From positions 620,001-684,000 of the forward strand of contig NZ_CALKHS010000010.1 of the NCBI RefSeq assembly GCF_937988725.1: 64,000 nucleotides of DNA. Reading direction: 5' to 3'. The notes under the pieces are model-generated. The model worked only from the letters and a program-made list of their open reading frames with translations, ran no database searches and was not told the DNA's origin. Below, in pieces: positions 15,618 through 24,122 of the stretch (its first letter is position 1; each line of letters opens with the position of its first letter). A program made the translations under genes and the position numbers. Origin of the DNA: an uncultured Castellaniella sp. Its GTDB lineage: Bacteria > Pseudomonadota > Gammaproteobacteria > Burkholderiales > Burkholderiaceae_B.

Positions 15618-16568
15618 ATGGCTAAATTTGATGCCTCCGTCGCTCCGCCAACTGCCCCCAATGAAATTGCCCAGTGGGTGATGGGCCAAACCGAGCATGT
15701 TCTGAGCAACGCAATCAACGGCCCCATGCAGGCCTTGTTTGAAGCCCTGGCTCCAATCGTCGTTGTGGGCTTGACCTTGCAATTCGTCGTCTACGCCTTT
15801 GCGCTCATGCACGGTCAAGCCGGCATGACCGTGACCGAATTCTTCAAGAAAGCCATCATGGTCGTCATCATCTCTCTGTTCTTCGGTGCAGGAGGCCTCT
15901 ACCAGAACGACATTGCCAAGACCATGGTTGCCTTGCCTGACGATGTGACAACGCTGGCTTTGGGAACAGGGGATGTTGCCGCAGAGGTGGACAAACTGCA
16001 GCAGGAAACCAGCGAAGCAGCCAATGCCATGCTGGGAGCCAGCAAGCAGCCCTGGTACAACTTCATGCCGTCCACTCGGGAAGTTCTGGTCAGCATCCTG
16101 GCTACCCTCATCAGTTTTTCCTCGGCGGTTGTGGGCAGCATCATCATGGTGGTCATCGTCGTGTGCAAAGTGGGCATGGCGCTGGTGGTGGCAGTCGGCC
16201 CCCTATTCATCGCAGCAACGCTATTCGAACCCACCAAACAGTTGTTCAACAGCTGGGTGTCACAGGCTCTGAATTTCGTATTTCTGGCCCTATTGGCCGG
16301 ACTAGTCTTCGGGCTGCTGCTTCAAATGAACATCCAACTGCTTCGCATGATTGCCATTGAGACCGAAAGCGGTATCACCGACGTCCTGTCTTTGTTCGGT
16401 GCCCAGGTTCTGGTCGGTCTTGCCAGCATTGTCATCATGATCATGTTGCCTGGCCTCGCTGCCGGTCTGTCCAACGGCTTCGGCGCCCGCCTGGGCATCG
16501 GTTCCGCTGCACATGGCGCCTTCTCAGTCCTGCGCCTGCGCAGCATGCTGCGGCCTCGCGCCCGCTAA
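15618..16568 (+). CDS. virB6: VirB6-type polytopic membrane protein
   Basis: A 316-residue protein with about six membrane segments, including EALAPIVVVGLTLQFVVYAF, SSAVVGSIIMVVIVVCKVGMALVVAVGPLFIAATLF and VLVGLASIVIMIMLPGLAAGL. The VGPLFIA motif after the third segment is characteristic of VirB6/TrbL proteins, which line part of the DNA path across the inner membrane. It follows virB5 by 9 bases in the operon. Confidence 0.88.
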   Translation: MAKFDASVAPPTAPNEIAQWVMGQTEHVLSNAINGPMQALFEALAPIVVVGLTLQFVVYAFALMHGQAGMTVTEFFKKAIMVVIISLFFGAGGLYQNDIAKTMVALPDDVTTLALGTGDVAAEVDKLQQETSEAANAMLGASKQPWYNFMPSTREVLVSILATLISFSSAVVGSIIMVVIVVCKVGMALVVAVGPLFIAATLFEPTKQLFNSWVSQALNFVFLALLAGLVFGLLLQMNIQLLRMIAIETESGITDVLSLFGAQVLVGLASIVIMIMLPGLAAGLSNGFGARLGIGSAAHGAFSVLRLRSMLRPRAR

Positions 16569-16664
16569 ATCCTCGCGCCATCCGGCCACATCACTGGCCC
16601 CAGGCAGTCATTCCCCTCCACCGTCATGGCCCGCCGCACCCGGCAGGCCTGGAGTCCTTTACCC

Positions 16665-16814
16665 ATGAAATCTCTCATCGCCACCCTGGCACTGGCCGGG
16701 CTGCTGGCTGGCTGCGCCTTTCATGCGCCCCAGCCCCCGCTGCCGCCTGATTCCCCCCGCGTCCCGGTCAATGCCACGCCCCCCACCTTTCAGGGAGACA
16801 TAAACCATGGCTGA
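16665..16814 (+). CDS. virB7: VirB7-type lipoprotein
   Basis: A 49-residue lipoprotein MKSLIATLALAGLLAGCAFH with lipobox LAGC at Cys 17 and a Pro-rich tail. It is the size and position of VirB7, which anchors VirB9 in the outer membrane core complex. The start at 16665 is chosen because the signal peptide begins there; an in-frame ATG at 16626 would put a charged 13-residue stretch before it. Its end overlaps the virB8 start by 8 bases. Confidence 0.75.
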   Translation: MKSLIATLALAGLLAGCAFHAPQPPLPPDSPRVPVNATPPTFQGDINHG

Positions 16815-17493
16815 CACGCTCAAATCCGAAGACATCGCCGCCTACCTGGAGGAATCCAGAGGTCTGGAACGTGACCATCTGGGCGAACTCATCACCAGCC
16901 GCAAACGCGCCTGGCAAGTGGCCTGCGGTGCGGGCATTCTGGCGTTGGCGGCGGTCGGGGCCGTCGTCGGCCTGACGCCCTTGAAGCAGCCGCCTGAAAT
17001 GTATGTGGTGCGGGTCAATGATGCGACCGGCGCCATCGAACATGTCAGCAGTCTGGGTCAGCCCCTGGAAGATTACGGCCAGCGCATCGCCAAGTATTTC
17101 CTGAACACCTATGTCCTGAACTGCGAAGGCTATAGCTGGCAAACCATCCAGGAGCAATTCGACACCTGCGCCCTGCTGTCATCGCCGCCCATCCAGACGG
17201 CATACGGCAAACGCTTTGAAGGACCGCAGGCCGTGACCACGCGCCTGGGCACTCAGGGCACCGTCGATGTGCAGGTTCACTCCATCACGCTGGGGGCCAA
17301 CCAGGCCGCCATCGTGCGCTTCACCAAAACCGAGCGTGACGTGAACACCGGCGATGCCACCCAGGTCCGCCACCTGATCGCCACCATGGCCTATCAGTAC
17401 GCCGATGTGCCGCTCACCGAAGCCGTCGCCCGGCTCAACCCCCTGGGCTTTCAAGTGACGCGTTATGACCTGGCCGCCGATCTGTCTCGCTAA
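16807..17493 (+). CDS. virB8: VirB8 inner-membrane assembly protein
   Basis: A 228-residue bitopic protein: a cytoplasmic N-terminus, one membrane helix (VACGAGILALAAVGAVVGL, about residues 37-55) and a periplasmic NTF2-like domain. MYVVRVNDATGAIEHV and LNTYVLNCEGYSWQTIQEQFD are typical of VirB8. It nucleates the secretion complex with VirB9 and VirB10. It is closely packed between virB7 and virB9. Confidence 0.9.
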   Translation: MADTLKSEDIAAYLEESRGLERDHLGELITSRKRAWQVACGAGILALAAVGAVVGLTPLKQPPEMYVVRVNDATGAIEHVSSLGQPLEDYGQRIAKYFLNTYVLNCEGYSWQTIQEQFDTCALLSSPPIQTAYGKRFEGPQAVTTRLGTQGTVDVQVHSITLGANQAAIVRFTKTERDVNTGDATQVRHLIATMAYQYADVPLTEAVARLNPLGFQVTRYDLAADLSR

Positions 17494-17521
17494 ACGCCCG
17501 GCGCATCCGAAGGAATCCTCC

Positions 17522-18358
17522 ATGAACACACCCCTGCTCAGGCGGCATGCCCTGGCATGCGCCCTGGGCCTGGCGCTCAATCTGGCCCTGAGCGCCAGCG
17601 CCCTGGCTCTGGAACACCCCCGCGCCGCGCAACGGGATCACCGTGTGCGCTATGTGAACTACAACGCCGCCGATGTGATCCAGCTCGATGCCGTGATCGG
17701 TGTGGCCACCCATATCGTGCTGGCCCCTGATGAACGCTACGTCTACCACGTCTTTGGCGACAGCAAGGCCTATGCCTTCACCTACAAGGACAACCACCTG
17801 TTTTTCAAGCCGACGGCCCAGGACGCGAACACCAATCTCATCGTCGTGACCAATCAGCACGATTACAGCTTTCGGCTGTCCTACAGCGATCAGCGCAACG
17901 CCCCGGCTCTCTACAAACTGGTGATCCGATACCCGGAAACGGAAGCCAGCAAGCGGGACCAGGCCGCCCGGCAAGCCGCCATCGAACACTCGCTGCAGGT
18001 CTCTAGCACACCCGTGAACTGGTTGGCCTATACGCGCAGCGGCGACACGGCCATCGCTCCGGTCCACGCCTGGGACGATGGCCGTCAGACCTGGCTGCAA
18101 TTTGCGCCAGGGGCAGACATCCCGGCTGTCTATCGCGTCACCCCTGACGGCCAGGAAGTCCTGACCAACTACCACATGGCCGACGACCGGACGATGGTAC
18201 TGCACCGCACCTCGGCACTGTGGCACCTGCGTCTGGGCGAATTGGTGCTGGCCATCCACAACGAAACCTACAGCGCCACGCCAGTGCCACCCGATACCGG
18301 GACCACATCACCGGCAGTGCAGCGCCGCATAAAAGGCATTTCAAGGAATACACCATGA
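17522..18358 (+). CDS. virB9: VirB9 outer-membrane core protein
   Basis: A 278-residue protein with a signal peptide (ACALGLALNLALSASALA). HRVRYVNYNAADVIQL and HIVLAPDERYVYHVFGDSKAY are the conserved N-terminal domain segments, and DDGRQTWLQFAPGADIPAVY the C-terminal beta domain of VirB9. It forms the outer membrane core with VirB7 and VirB10. The ATG at 17522 follows GGAATCCTCC. Its TGA overlaps the virB10 ATG (ATGA at 18355). Confidence 0.9.
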   Translation: MNTPLLRRHALACALGLALNLALSASALALEHPRAAQRDHRVRYVNYNAADVIQLDAVIGVATHIVLAPDERYVYHVFGDSKAYAFTYKDNHLFFKPTAQDANTNLIVVTNQHDYSFRLSYSDQRNAPALYKLVIRYPETEASKRDQAARQAAIEHSLQVSSTPVNWLAYTRSGDTAIAPVHAWDDGRQTWLQFAPGADIPAVYRVTPDGQEVLTNYHMADDRTMVLHRTSALWHLRLGELVLAIHNETYSATPVPPDTGTTSPAVQRRIKGISRNTP

Positions 18359-19482
18359 CCACTGATCCGAACATCACCCCATCGGACGATGGCACGGCGG
18401 CACCCCGCGAACAGAATCAGCTCCCCTTGAACCTGGATCGTGAACCCACGGATCTGGAAACGGCGGGGCGCAGCGCCCCGCGGGGTGCCCGCGCTTTTCT
18501 CTGGCTCACCATTCTGATCGCACTCGCCGTTGCGGCGGGAACGCTGTTCAAGGTCTGGGGCCGCGAATCCGCACCGCAGACAGACCCCAATCTGGATGCC
18601 GAGCACAGCGGCATTGCCAACCGCCTCAAAGCGCCCAAAGTGGAACGACCTGCCCCACCACCCACGCGTGAAGCCTCGCCACCGCCTGCCACCCAGGAAC
18701 GCAGTTACTACGTCCCACCACCAGCCCCGACCCCGCCGCCCGCGGTCGATGAAGTCGCGCAGCGCAGGCTGGACAGCCCGCTGACGGAATCCTCAGCGGA
18801 CGGCGGCACCACCCAGACTGCCAACGGCCCGCTGGCCGATGCAGGGCCGCTGGCTGACAAGCTGCGGCCCCTGGAACTTGCGCCATCGGTTGCCGGGCAG
18901 TTGGGCAATCGCAACTTCCTGCTCACGCAAGGCACGATGATCGACTGCACCTTGCAGACAAAACTGGTCAGCACCCAGGCGGGCCTTTTGACCTGCCTGG
19001 CGACCCACGATGTGATGAGCACCAACGGCAAGGTCAAGCTGATCGACGCGGGCACCAAGTTCACCGGCTACCAGTCTGGCGGCATCGAACAGGGCCAAGG
19101 CCGGGCTTTCATCACCTGGAACCGGCTGGAAACGCCCACCGGCGTCATCGTCAATCTGGGTTCGCCCGGCACCGGCCCGCTGGGTGAAGCAGGGGTTGAT
19201 GGCCATATCGAAAACCATTTTTGGGAACGCTTCGGCAATGCCATCTTGCTGTCGCTGGTGGGCGACCTGGGGGCCTGGGCGGCCAACCAGGGACAGTCCG
19301 GCAACAACAACGTCCATTTCGACAACACCCGCGAAGGCAGTCAGGAAGTCATCGCCAAGATTCTGGAAAAGTCGCTCGACATCCCTCCAACCCTTTACAA
19401 GAATCAAGGTACGCGCATCGGCATCATGGTGGCCCGCGACCTGGATTTCAGCCATGTCTATGACCTCGAACCCATCCAATGA
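18355..19482 (+). CDS. virB10: VirB10 core channel protein
   Basis: A 375-residue protein: short cytoplasmic N-terminus, one membrane helix (FLWLTILIALAVAAGTLF, about 45-62), a Pro-rich periplasmic stretch (about 95-135), then the TrbI/VirB10 beta-barrel with LLTQGTMIDCTLQTKLVSTQAG and FITWNRLETPTGVIVNL. It spans both membranes and senses ATP use. The start at 18355 uses the ATGA overlap with virB9. Confidence 0.9.
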   Translation: MTTDPNITPSDDGTAAPREQNQLPLNLDREPTDLETAGRSAPRGARAFLWLTILIALAVAAGTLFKVWGRESAPQTDPNLDAEHSGIANRLKAPKVERPAPPPTREASPPPATQERSYYVPPPAPTPPPAVDEVAQRRLDSPLTESSADGGTTQTANGPLADAGPLADKLRPLELAPSVAGQLGNRNFLLTQGTMIDCTLQTKLVSTQAGLLTCLATHDVMSTNGKVKLIDAGTKFTGYQSGGIEQGQGRAFITWNRLETPTGVIVNLGSPGTGPLGEAGVDGHIENHFWERFGNAILLSLVGDLGAWAANQGQSGNNNVHFDNTREGSQEVIAKILEKSLDIPPTLYKNQGTRIGIMVARDLDFSHVYDLEPIQ

Positions 19483-20509
19483 TCCGCGCCCCTTTGATCG
19501 GGCGATTGCCGTCAACACGTTTTTACGGCCACTGGCCGCGCACCTGGACGATGCAGCCGTCACGGAAATCGCCATTGTGCGGCCCGGTGAGTGCTACAGC
19601 CGGGTGCGGGGTGCCTGGGTGCTGCATGAATGCCCCGCACTGACCTACCCGCATCTGGAGGCGCTGGCGACGGCTCTGGCGGCCTACAACCACATGGCGA
19701 AATCACCCATCCTGTCGGTCGTGCTGCCAGGCGGTGAACGCGGCCAGATTGTGCAGCCTCCGGCCTGCATTGACGGCACCCTGGCCGTTAACATCCGCAA
19801 GCATGCCCAGGCGGCATTTACCCTGGAGACGCTGCAAGCCCAGGGCGCTTTTGATGCCGTCGATGATGCAGCGGCCCGGGCCGCTGCGGGCGGCATGTCG
19901 CCCATGGACCAGAACCTGCTGAAACTCAAGGCCAGCGGCAACATCCCGGCTTTCCTGCATGCAGCCATTCTGGCCCGTAAAAACATTGTGGTCGCGGGTG
20001 CCACCGGCTCGGGCAAAACCACCTTCGCCCGATCACTCATTGACCGGGTGCCGGTCGATGAACGACTGATCACCATCGAGGACACGCATGAATTGATGCT
20101 GCCCCGGCACCGCAACCGGATTCACCTGATGTATGGCGGCGTCCGGGGCCGGGTATCGGCCACCGATGCCCTGGCGGCCTGCATGCGCCTGTCCCCAGAC
20201 CGGATCTTTCTGGCGGAACTGCGCGGTCCTGAAACCTGGGACTACCTGGCGGCGTTGAACACCGGCCACCCGGGATCAGTGACCACCACGCATGCCAACA
20301 GTGCCGCTGACACCTTTGACCGCCTGGCGGTGCTGATCAAACAGTCCCCTACGGGCGGCAATCTGGACCTCGCAACCATCCAGGCGTTTCTGCGCCATAC
20401 CGTAGACATCGTGCTGTATTTCGAGCGTTTCCAGTTGAAGGAACTCTGGTTTACGCCACACGCGGCACTGCTGGACACGCCAGCACCCGCCGCGCTGCAA
20501 ACCTGCTGA
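19460..20509 (+). CDS. virB11: VirB11 hexameric ATPase
   Basis: A 349-residue traffic ATPase. Walker A is GATGSGKT at 180-187; ITIEDTHELMLP is the Asp box, and GHPGSVTTTHANSA the His box of VirB11. It switches the machinery between pilus assembly and DNA transfer. It overlaps the end of virB10; an alternative start six bases upstream (19454) would add Met-Ser. It is the last virB gene, followed by a hairpin at 20517-20540. Confidence 0.9.
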   Translation: MTSNPSNDPRPFDRAIAVNTFLRPLAAHLDDAAVTEIAIVRPGECYSRVRGAWVLHECPALTYPHLEALATALAAYNHMAKSPILSVVLPGGERGQIVQPPACIDGTLAVNIRKHAQAAFTLETLQAQGAFDAVDDAAARAAAGGMSPMDQNLLKLKASGNIPAFLHAAILARKNIVVAGATGSGKTTFARSLIDRVPVDERLITIEDTHELMLPRHRNRIHLMYGGVRGRVSATDALAACMRLSPDRIFLAELRGPETWDYLAALNTGHPGSVTTTHANSAADTFDRLAVLIKQSPTGGNLDLATIQAFLRHTVDIVLYFERFQLKELWFTPHAALLDTPAPAALQTC

Positions 20510-20516
20510 TCCCCCT

Positions 20517-20540
20517 GGGTGCCGGGCGCTGCCGGCACCC
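20517..20540 (+). terminator. Hairpin after virB11
   Basis: GGGTGCCGG (20517-20525) and CCGGCACCC (20532-20540) form a perfect 9-bp stem with a 6-base loop, 7 bases after the virB11 stop. There is only a pyrimidine-rich tail, not a pure T-run, so it is a possible terminator or attenuator between the virB operon and trfA. Confidence 0.5.
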
Positions 20541-20629
20541 GTCCTGTCACCTTCTTTCCCCCTGACCCCGCGTGAGGCCTTGCTCACGAATCCGGCAGGC
20601 CTTGGGCGGGCCTGTCTGGAGCATTTCCC

Positions 20630-21547
20630 ATGACCGCACCCACCCGCCTGCCCTTCCAGCGGGCCAGCTCTGTGCTGCGCCTGTCCGCCGCCATGCAACG
20701 CGCCCAGCAAAAGGCCCAGCAAGCGATTGCCGCCGCCGCTGAAAAAGAGGCTCACACTCCGGCCCCCTTCATCGTGCCCGGCATCAACGAAACGGCCCGC
20801 GCCATCCCCAACTACATCGCTCGCAGTTCCATCTTTGCTCCGGTGCGGCGTGGCTGGCGTCCCCTGCACGATGACACGGTGTTTTTGGAAGGCAGCAACA
20901 TCCTGCTCAAAGGCTCGGGCAAGCAACTGACCGAAGACCACGCCGACATCTGGATGCATGCCATGTACCTGCAAACCACGGCACTGCTGGGCGAAGCCCC
21001 CTCCATCAACCGGGCGGATTTCCTGCGCGGCATGGGCAGGCCCACTGGAGGCAGCGCCTATGAATGGTTGCACGAAGGCATGAAAGACCTGGCCCGTTTT
21101 ACCCTGTGCATCGAGGCCAGGCGCAAAGACGGCTCGGTGAAATACAGCTACGGCAATCACCCGTCAGCCCGTGTGCTGGCCATGATCGGCGGGTTCGACT
21201 ACGACGAACGCAGCGGCAGCTATACGATCTACGCCGATCCGCGCTGGGCGCAAATCTTCGGCAATCGGGAATATGCCCTGGTGGACTGGACCAAGCGCCT
21301 GCAAATGCGTCACGACCTGTCCAAAAGCCTGCAACGGCTGATCGGCACATCCGCCGACATCCAGCAGAAATACAGTCTGGACATCTTGAAGGACCGCGCC
21401 CAATACACCGGACGGATGCGTGATTTCAAAGCCAGTCTGGAGCGCAGCCTGACCGAACTGGAAGCCCTGGAAGTGATCGCGGCCCCCCGCATCGAAGCGG
21501 CAAGCCGGGGCCACGAACAGGCGGTCTGGACCCGCCTGGACCGCTGA
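20630..21547 (+). CDS. trfA: TrfA-type plasmid replication initiator
   Basis: A 305-residue protein with the TrfA-family features: FIVPGINETARAIPNYIARSSIFAP, then GKQLTEDHADIWMHAMYLQ and YEWLHEGMKDLARFTLCIEA. The winged-helix initiator binds iterons and recruits the host helicase. Immediately downstream (21613-21815) lie four iteron-like repeats and two DnaA boxes, its likely target. A plasmid initiator within an integrated element suggests autonomous replication of the excised circle. Confidence 0.85.
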   Translation: MTAPTRLPFQRASSVLRLSAAMQRAQQKAQQAIAAAAEKEAHTPAPFIVPGINETARAIPNYIARSSIFAPVRRGWRPLHDDTVFLEGSNILLKGSGKQLTEDHADIWMHAMYLQTTALLGEAPSINRADFLRGMGRPTGGSAYEWLHEGMKDLARFTLCIEARRKDGSVKYSYGNHPSARVLAMIGGFDYDERSGSYTIYADPRWAQIFGNREYALVDWTKRLQMRHDLSKSLQRLIGTSADIQQKYSLDILKDRAQYTGRMRDFKASLERSLTELEALEVIAAPRIEAASRGHEQAVWTRLDR

Positions 21548-21612
21548 ATCGGCACCGCTGCCCAAGCCCGCAAGCGGCTCAAAAATCGGGCAGAAATTGA
21601 TCAATTCCAGCC

Positions 21613-21815
21613 TGTGGATAAGTCATCCCAGCCATCGTCATAACATCGCACCCGCATCGTCATAGCATCGCGGGTTCTCGTCATAGCATCGCGCTTTGTC
21701 GTCATAACATCGCACCCCCACCTTCGGAAACCTTTTATCCATGCGGGTTTCCAGACATCGCAACGCCTTCTACCTTCTTTCTATCTTTCTTCTACCAGAA
21801 GCGGTCTGTGGATAA
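21613..21815. other. oriV: Candidate vegetative origin (oriV)
   Basis: Four direct repeats TCGTCATARCATCGC start at 21635, 21657, 21678 and 21699, spaced 22, 21 and 21 bp, about two helical turns. They are flanked by two TGTGGATAA DnaA boxes (21613-21621 and 21807-21815), and a pyrimidine/AT-rich stretch lies at about 21765-21798. Iterons plus DnaA boxes beside the trfA gene form a standard plasmid origin layout. The rest of the gap to 21988 shows no gene. Confidence 0.7.
21635..21713 (+). repeat. Iteron array, four copies
   Basis: Copies at 21635-21649, 21657-21671, 21678-21692 and 21699-21713 share TCGTCATARCATCGC, varying only at the R position (A in the outer two, G in the inner two). 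They are probably TrfA binding sites. Confidence 0.85.
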
Positions 21816-21988
21816 ACCCCTCGTCCCTCCACCCTGATCGCAGCACACCCCGTCCGTCTCCATCCACCACACCGGGCAGCCGCCTGGTGGCGGCTGGGGT
21901 TCGGCAACGGAGCGACTTCCGCCCATCCGGGCACCCCCTTCTCAATCCTCACGACCGCCCTTCCAAGCGACAGGGCAAAGGAGTTCTC

Positions 21989-22447
21989 ATGCACTCGAAT
22001 CTTGACACGCGACTGCTGGCCATCGCCCAACGTGCCGCCCGTGAAGGCATCGGCGCACTGAGCCTGGGCGAAGCACTGACCGCCGCCCTGGTGCTGGATC
22101 GCAATGACTGGCTGCACGAACGCGGCTACAGCATCGCCGATGCCCTGGAGCGGATCGGCACCGATTGGGCCGCCCGCGTCCCGGCTGTCGCCCGGCAGTT
22201 CCAGACCGATCTGGCCCAGGCCCAACTGCGCTTCTCCTTTGAAATCGTGCCCCGCAGCGGCGACGGCGAAGGCTACTTGCTGCGGCTGCTGGACCAGGGC
22301 GAAGAAGTCGGCTGCGGCCACTTCCCGGCACGCGGCAAATCCGTGCGCTTTGCCGATGACCAATGCGCCTATGACGAGGCCCACGCGGCGGGCCTGGCAT
22401 GGCTGGACGGCAAACAGGCCCAGGCGCTGCCTGCGCTGCAACACTGA
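21989..22447 (+). CDS. Uncharacterised protein of the stb-like operon
   Basis: A 152-residue soluble protein starting MHSNLDTRLLAIAQRAAREG, after AAAGGAG. The C-terminal half has VRFADDQCAYDEAHAAGLAWLDGKQ; no membrane segment or cysteine motif is seen. It is the first gene after the candidate oriV and is 18 bases ahead of the next one, so it is probably part of the same maintenance or transfer operon. I do not recognise a family. Confidence 0.6.
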   Translation: MHSNLDTRLLAIAQRAAREGIGALSLGEALTAALVLDRNDWLHERGYSIADALERIGTDWAARVPAVARQFQTDLAQAQLRFSFEIVPRSGDGEGYLLRLLDQGEEVGCGHFPARGKSVRFADDQCAYDEAHAAGLAWLDGKQAQALPALQH

Positions 22448-22465
22448 TTCGCAAGGCAAGCCCCG

Positions 22466-22951
22466 ATGACTGAACACCCCACCAAACCCGATCCCGTGGC
22501 CCATTACCGGGCCGTGCTGGACAGCCTGGACCCGCGCTTGCGCATCGCCGCCAAGCTGCGGGCCTTGTTCCCGATGATTGAAACGCAGTTGGCCGCAGGC
22601 GTCCCCCATGCCGCCATCATGGAGGACCTGGCCCAGGCCGGGCTGGCCGTGCGGCCCACGACCTACATCACCACACTGCGCCGCTGGCGCAAGGCCAACC
22701 GTCCCCAAACAGCCCCAGCCGTCCCTGTGGCCCCCCCCACACCCACGGCGCACCGCATCGCGCCTGACACACCGCGCACCACACCCACTCCACCGCCCAT
22801 GGATGCCATCCAAGGGCGGCCCCACGGCATTGAAACGCCCAGCGACCTCCGGCAAATCCGCAACATGCGGGTAGACCTGGAGGCCCTGCGGCGCGAAGGC
22901 CTGGAACAACGCCAGAAAGCTACCAACCCCACTCCCCAAGACAAGGAATGA
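22466..22951 (+). CDS. Possible StbA-like DNA-binding protein
   Basis: A 161-residue protein whose N-terminal half contains AAIMEDLAQAGLAVRPTTYITTLRRWRK, a likely helix-turn-helix, followed by a Pro-rich, unstructured section. It directly precedes an StbB-like ATPase gene and a membrane coiled-coil gene, the stbABC order of IncW plasmid R388, where StbA binds DNA upstream of the operon. Assignment to StbA rests on gene order and the HTH-like segment only. Confidence 0.5.
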   Translation: MTEHPTKPDPVAHYRAVLDSLDPRLRIAAKLRALFPMIETQLAAGVPHAAIMEDLAQAGLAVRPTTYITTLRRWRKANRPQTAPAVPVAPPTPTAHRIAPDTPRTTPTPPPMDAIQGRPHGIETPSDLRQIRNMRVDLEALRREGLEQRQKATNPTPQDKE

Positions 22952-22955
22952 ACCC

Positions 22956-23663
22956 ATGAAAGTCGCAGTCCTCAACTACACCGGCTCGGTCGGCAAAACC
23001 GTCGTTGCCTCTCACCTGCTGGCCCCGCGCATGAATGGCGCACAGATTTTTGCCGTCGAGTCCACCAACGAAACCGGCGCTGATCTGGGCCTGTCGGTCG
23101 ATCAGTTGCGCGGTGAACACTTCGGACGGCTGTTCCGCGAACTGCTCACCCGTGACGATGCCATCGTGGATGTCGGGGCCAGCAACATCGAAGACTTCCT
23201 GGCGCACATGATGCGCTACGAGGGTGCCCACGAAGAAATCAGCTACTTTGTCCTGCCGGTCATCAACACCGGCAAGGCCCAGCGTGAAACCATCAAGACG
23301 GTGGCCGCGCTGGCAGGCCTGGGGGTCGCCCCGGACCGGGTGCGGCTGCTGTTCAATCGCGTGGAAACCAGCGTCGAGGAAGAATTCCCGTCACTGCTGG
23401 CCTATGCCGCCAAAACCGGCGAAGCCCAGGCCAACCCCAAAGCGGCCATTTTCGAGAACGAAGTGTTTGAACTGCTGGCCGATCTGCGCACGACCATTGC
23501 CGATGTGCTGGCCGACCAGACCGACTACCGGGCGCTGTTGCAGCAAACAGACCGCAGTGACCATGACCGTATCTCGCACCTGAGCAACATGCATGCCTTG
23601 CGAGCCTTGGCCCGGCCCGTGGATCGGCAGATGCATGCAGCCTTTGCCGCCCTCTTTGCGTGA
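22956..23663 (+). CDS. stbB: StbB-like ParA/MinD-type ATPase
   Basis: A 235-residue protein beginning MKVAVLNYTGSVGKTVVASH, a deviant Walker A (GSVGKT at 10-15) of the ParA/MinD superfamily. DAIVDVGASNIEDFL forms the Walker B region. In R388, StbB is a ParA-like protein needed for conjugation and for balance with StbA. AAGGAATGAACCC gives a good start. It lies between the StbA-like and StbC-like genes. Confidence 0.78.
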   Translation: MKVAVLNYTGSVGKTVVASHLLAPRMNGAQIFAVESTNETGADLGLSVDQLRGEHFGRLFRELLTRDDAIVDVGASNIEDFLAHMMRYEGAHEEISYFVLPVINTGKAQRETIKTVAALAGLGVAPDRVRLLFNRVETSVEEEFPSLLAYAAKTGEAQANPKAAIFENEVFELLADLRTTIADVLADQTDYRALLQQTDRSDHDRISHLSNMHALRALARPVDRQMHAAFAALFA

Positions 23664-23668
23664 ACGCC

Positions 23669-24109
23669 ATGGACACATCCCCCAACCCGGCTGGGGGCCA
23701 GGCCCGCACCAAGCTGGATTTGCTGTACCGCGAGGTGCTGGGCGAGGTCGCCAGCCTGGTGGACCGGCTGGAGGCCATCGGCCACCGCCAGGACCAGGCC
23801 CAGCCGCACATCCAGGCGCTGACCGAAGCCCTGCAACTGCTCCCCCAGCAACTGGACCGCCACCTGGCGGCCACCTTGCGCGAAGTCGCCACGCCCATCC
23901 ATGAACAATCGCAACACGCCATGCAGGCCATGCTGGACGCCACAGGCGTCCGGCTGACGCACCTGGCCGAAGAATCCGCGCAATGCGCCCGGATCACCCG
24001 GCAGGCAGCACGGCGCATGACGGTCCTCGCCATGGTCATCGGCGGCGCATCCGGCATCCTGGGCGGGATGCTGGCTGGGCTGGCCCTGGGTCAATGGCTC
24101 GTTTCTTGA
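23669..24109 (+). CDS. StbC-like coiled-coil membrane protein
   Basis: A 146-residue protein with helical, heptad-rich N-terminal two-thirds (LDLLYREVLGEVASLVDRLEAIG) and one C-terminal membrane helix, MVIGGASGILGGMLAGLALG. The position after stbB and before the coupling-protein gene matches StbC or analogous mobilisation proteins. A GTG at 23660 overlapping the stbB stop is an alternative start. The function of the family is not known. Confidence 0.6.
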   Translation: MDTSPNPAGGQARTKLDLLYREVLGEVASLVDRLEAIGHRQDQAQPHIQALTEALQLLPQQLDRHLAATLREVATPIHEQSQHAMQAMLDATGVRLTHLAEESAQCARITRQAARRMTVLAMVIGGASGILGGMLAGLALGQWLVS

Positions 24110-24122
24110 AGGCACAACCCCC

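Noticed and set aside
21635..21713. Iteron array considered as a CRISPR array
   Set aside because: Units are only 15 bp with 6-7 bp gaps and no cas genes are nearby; spacing and the adjacent trfA fit iterons.
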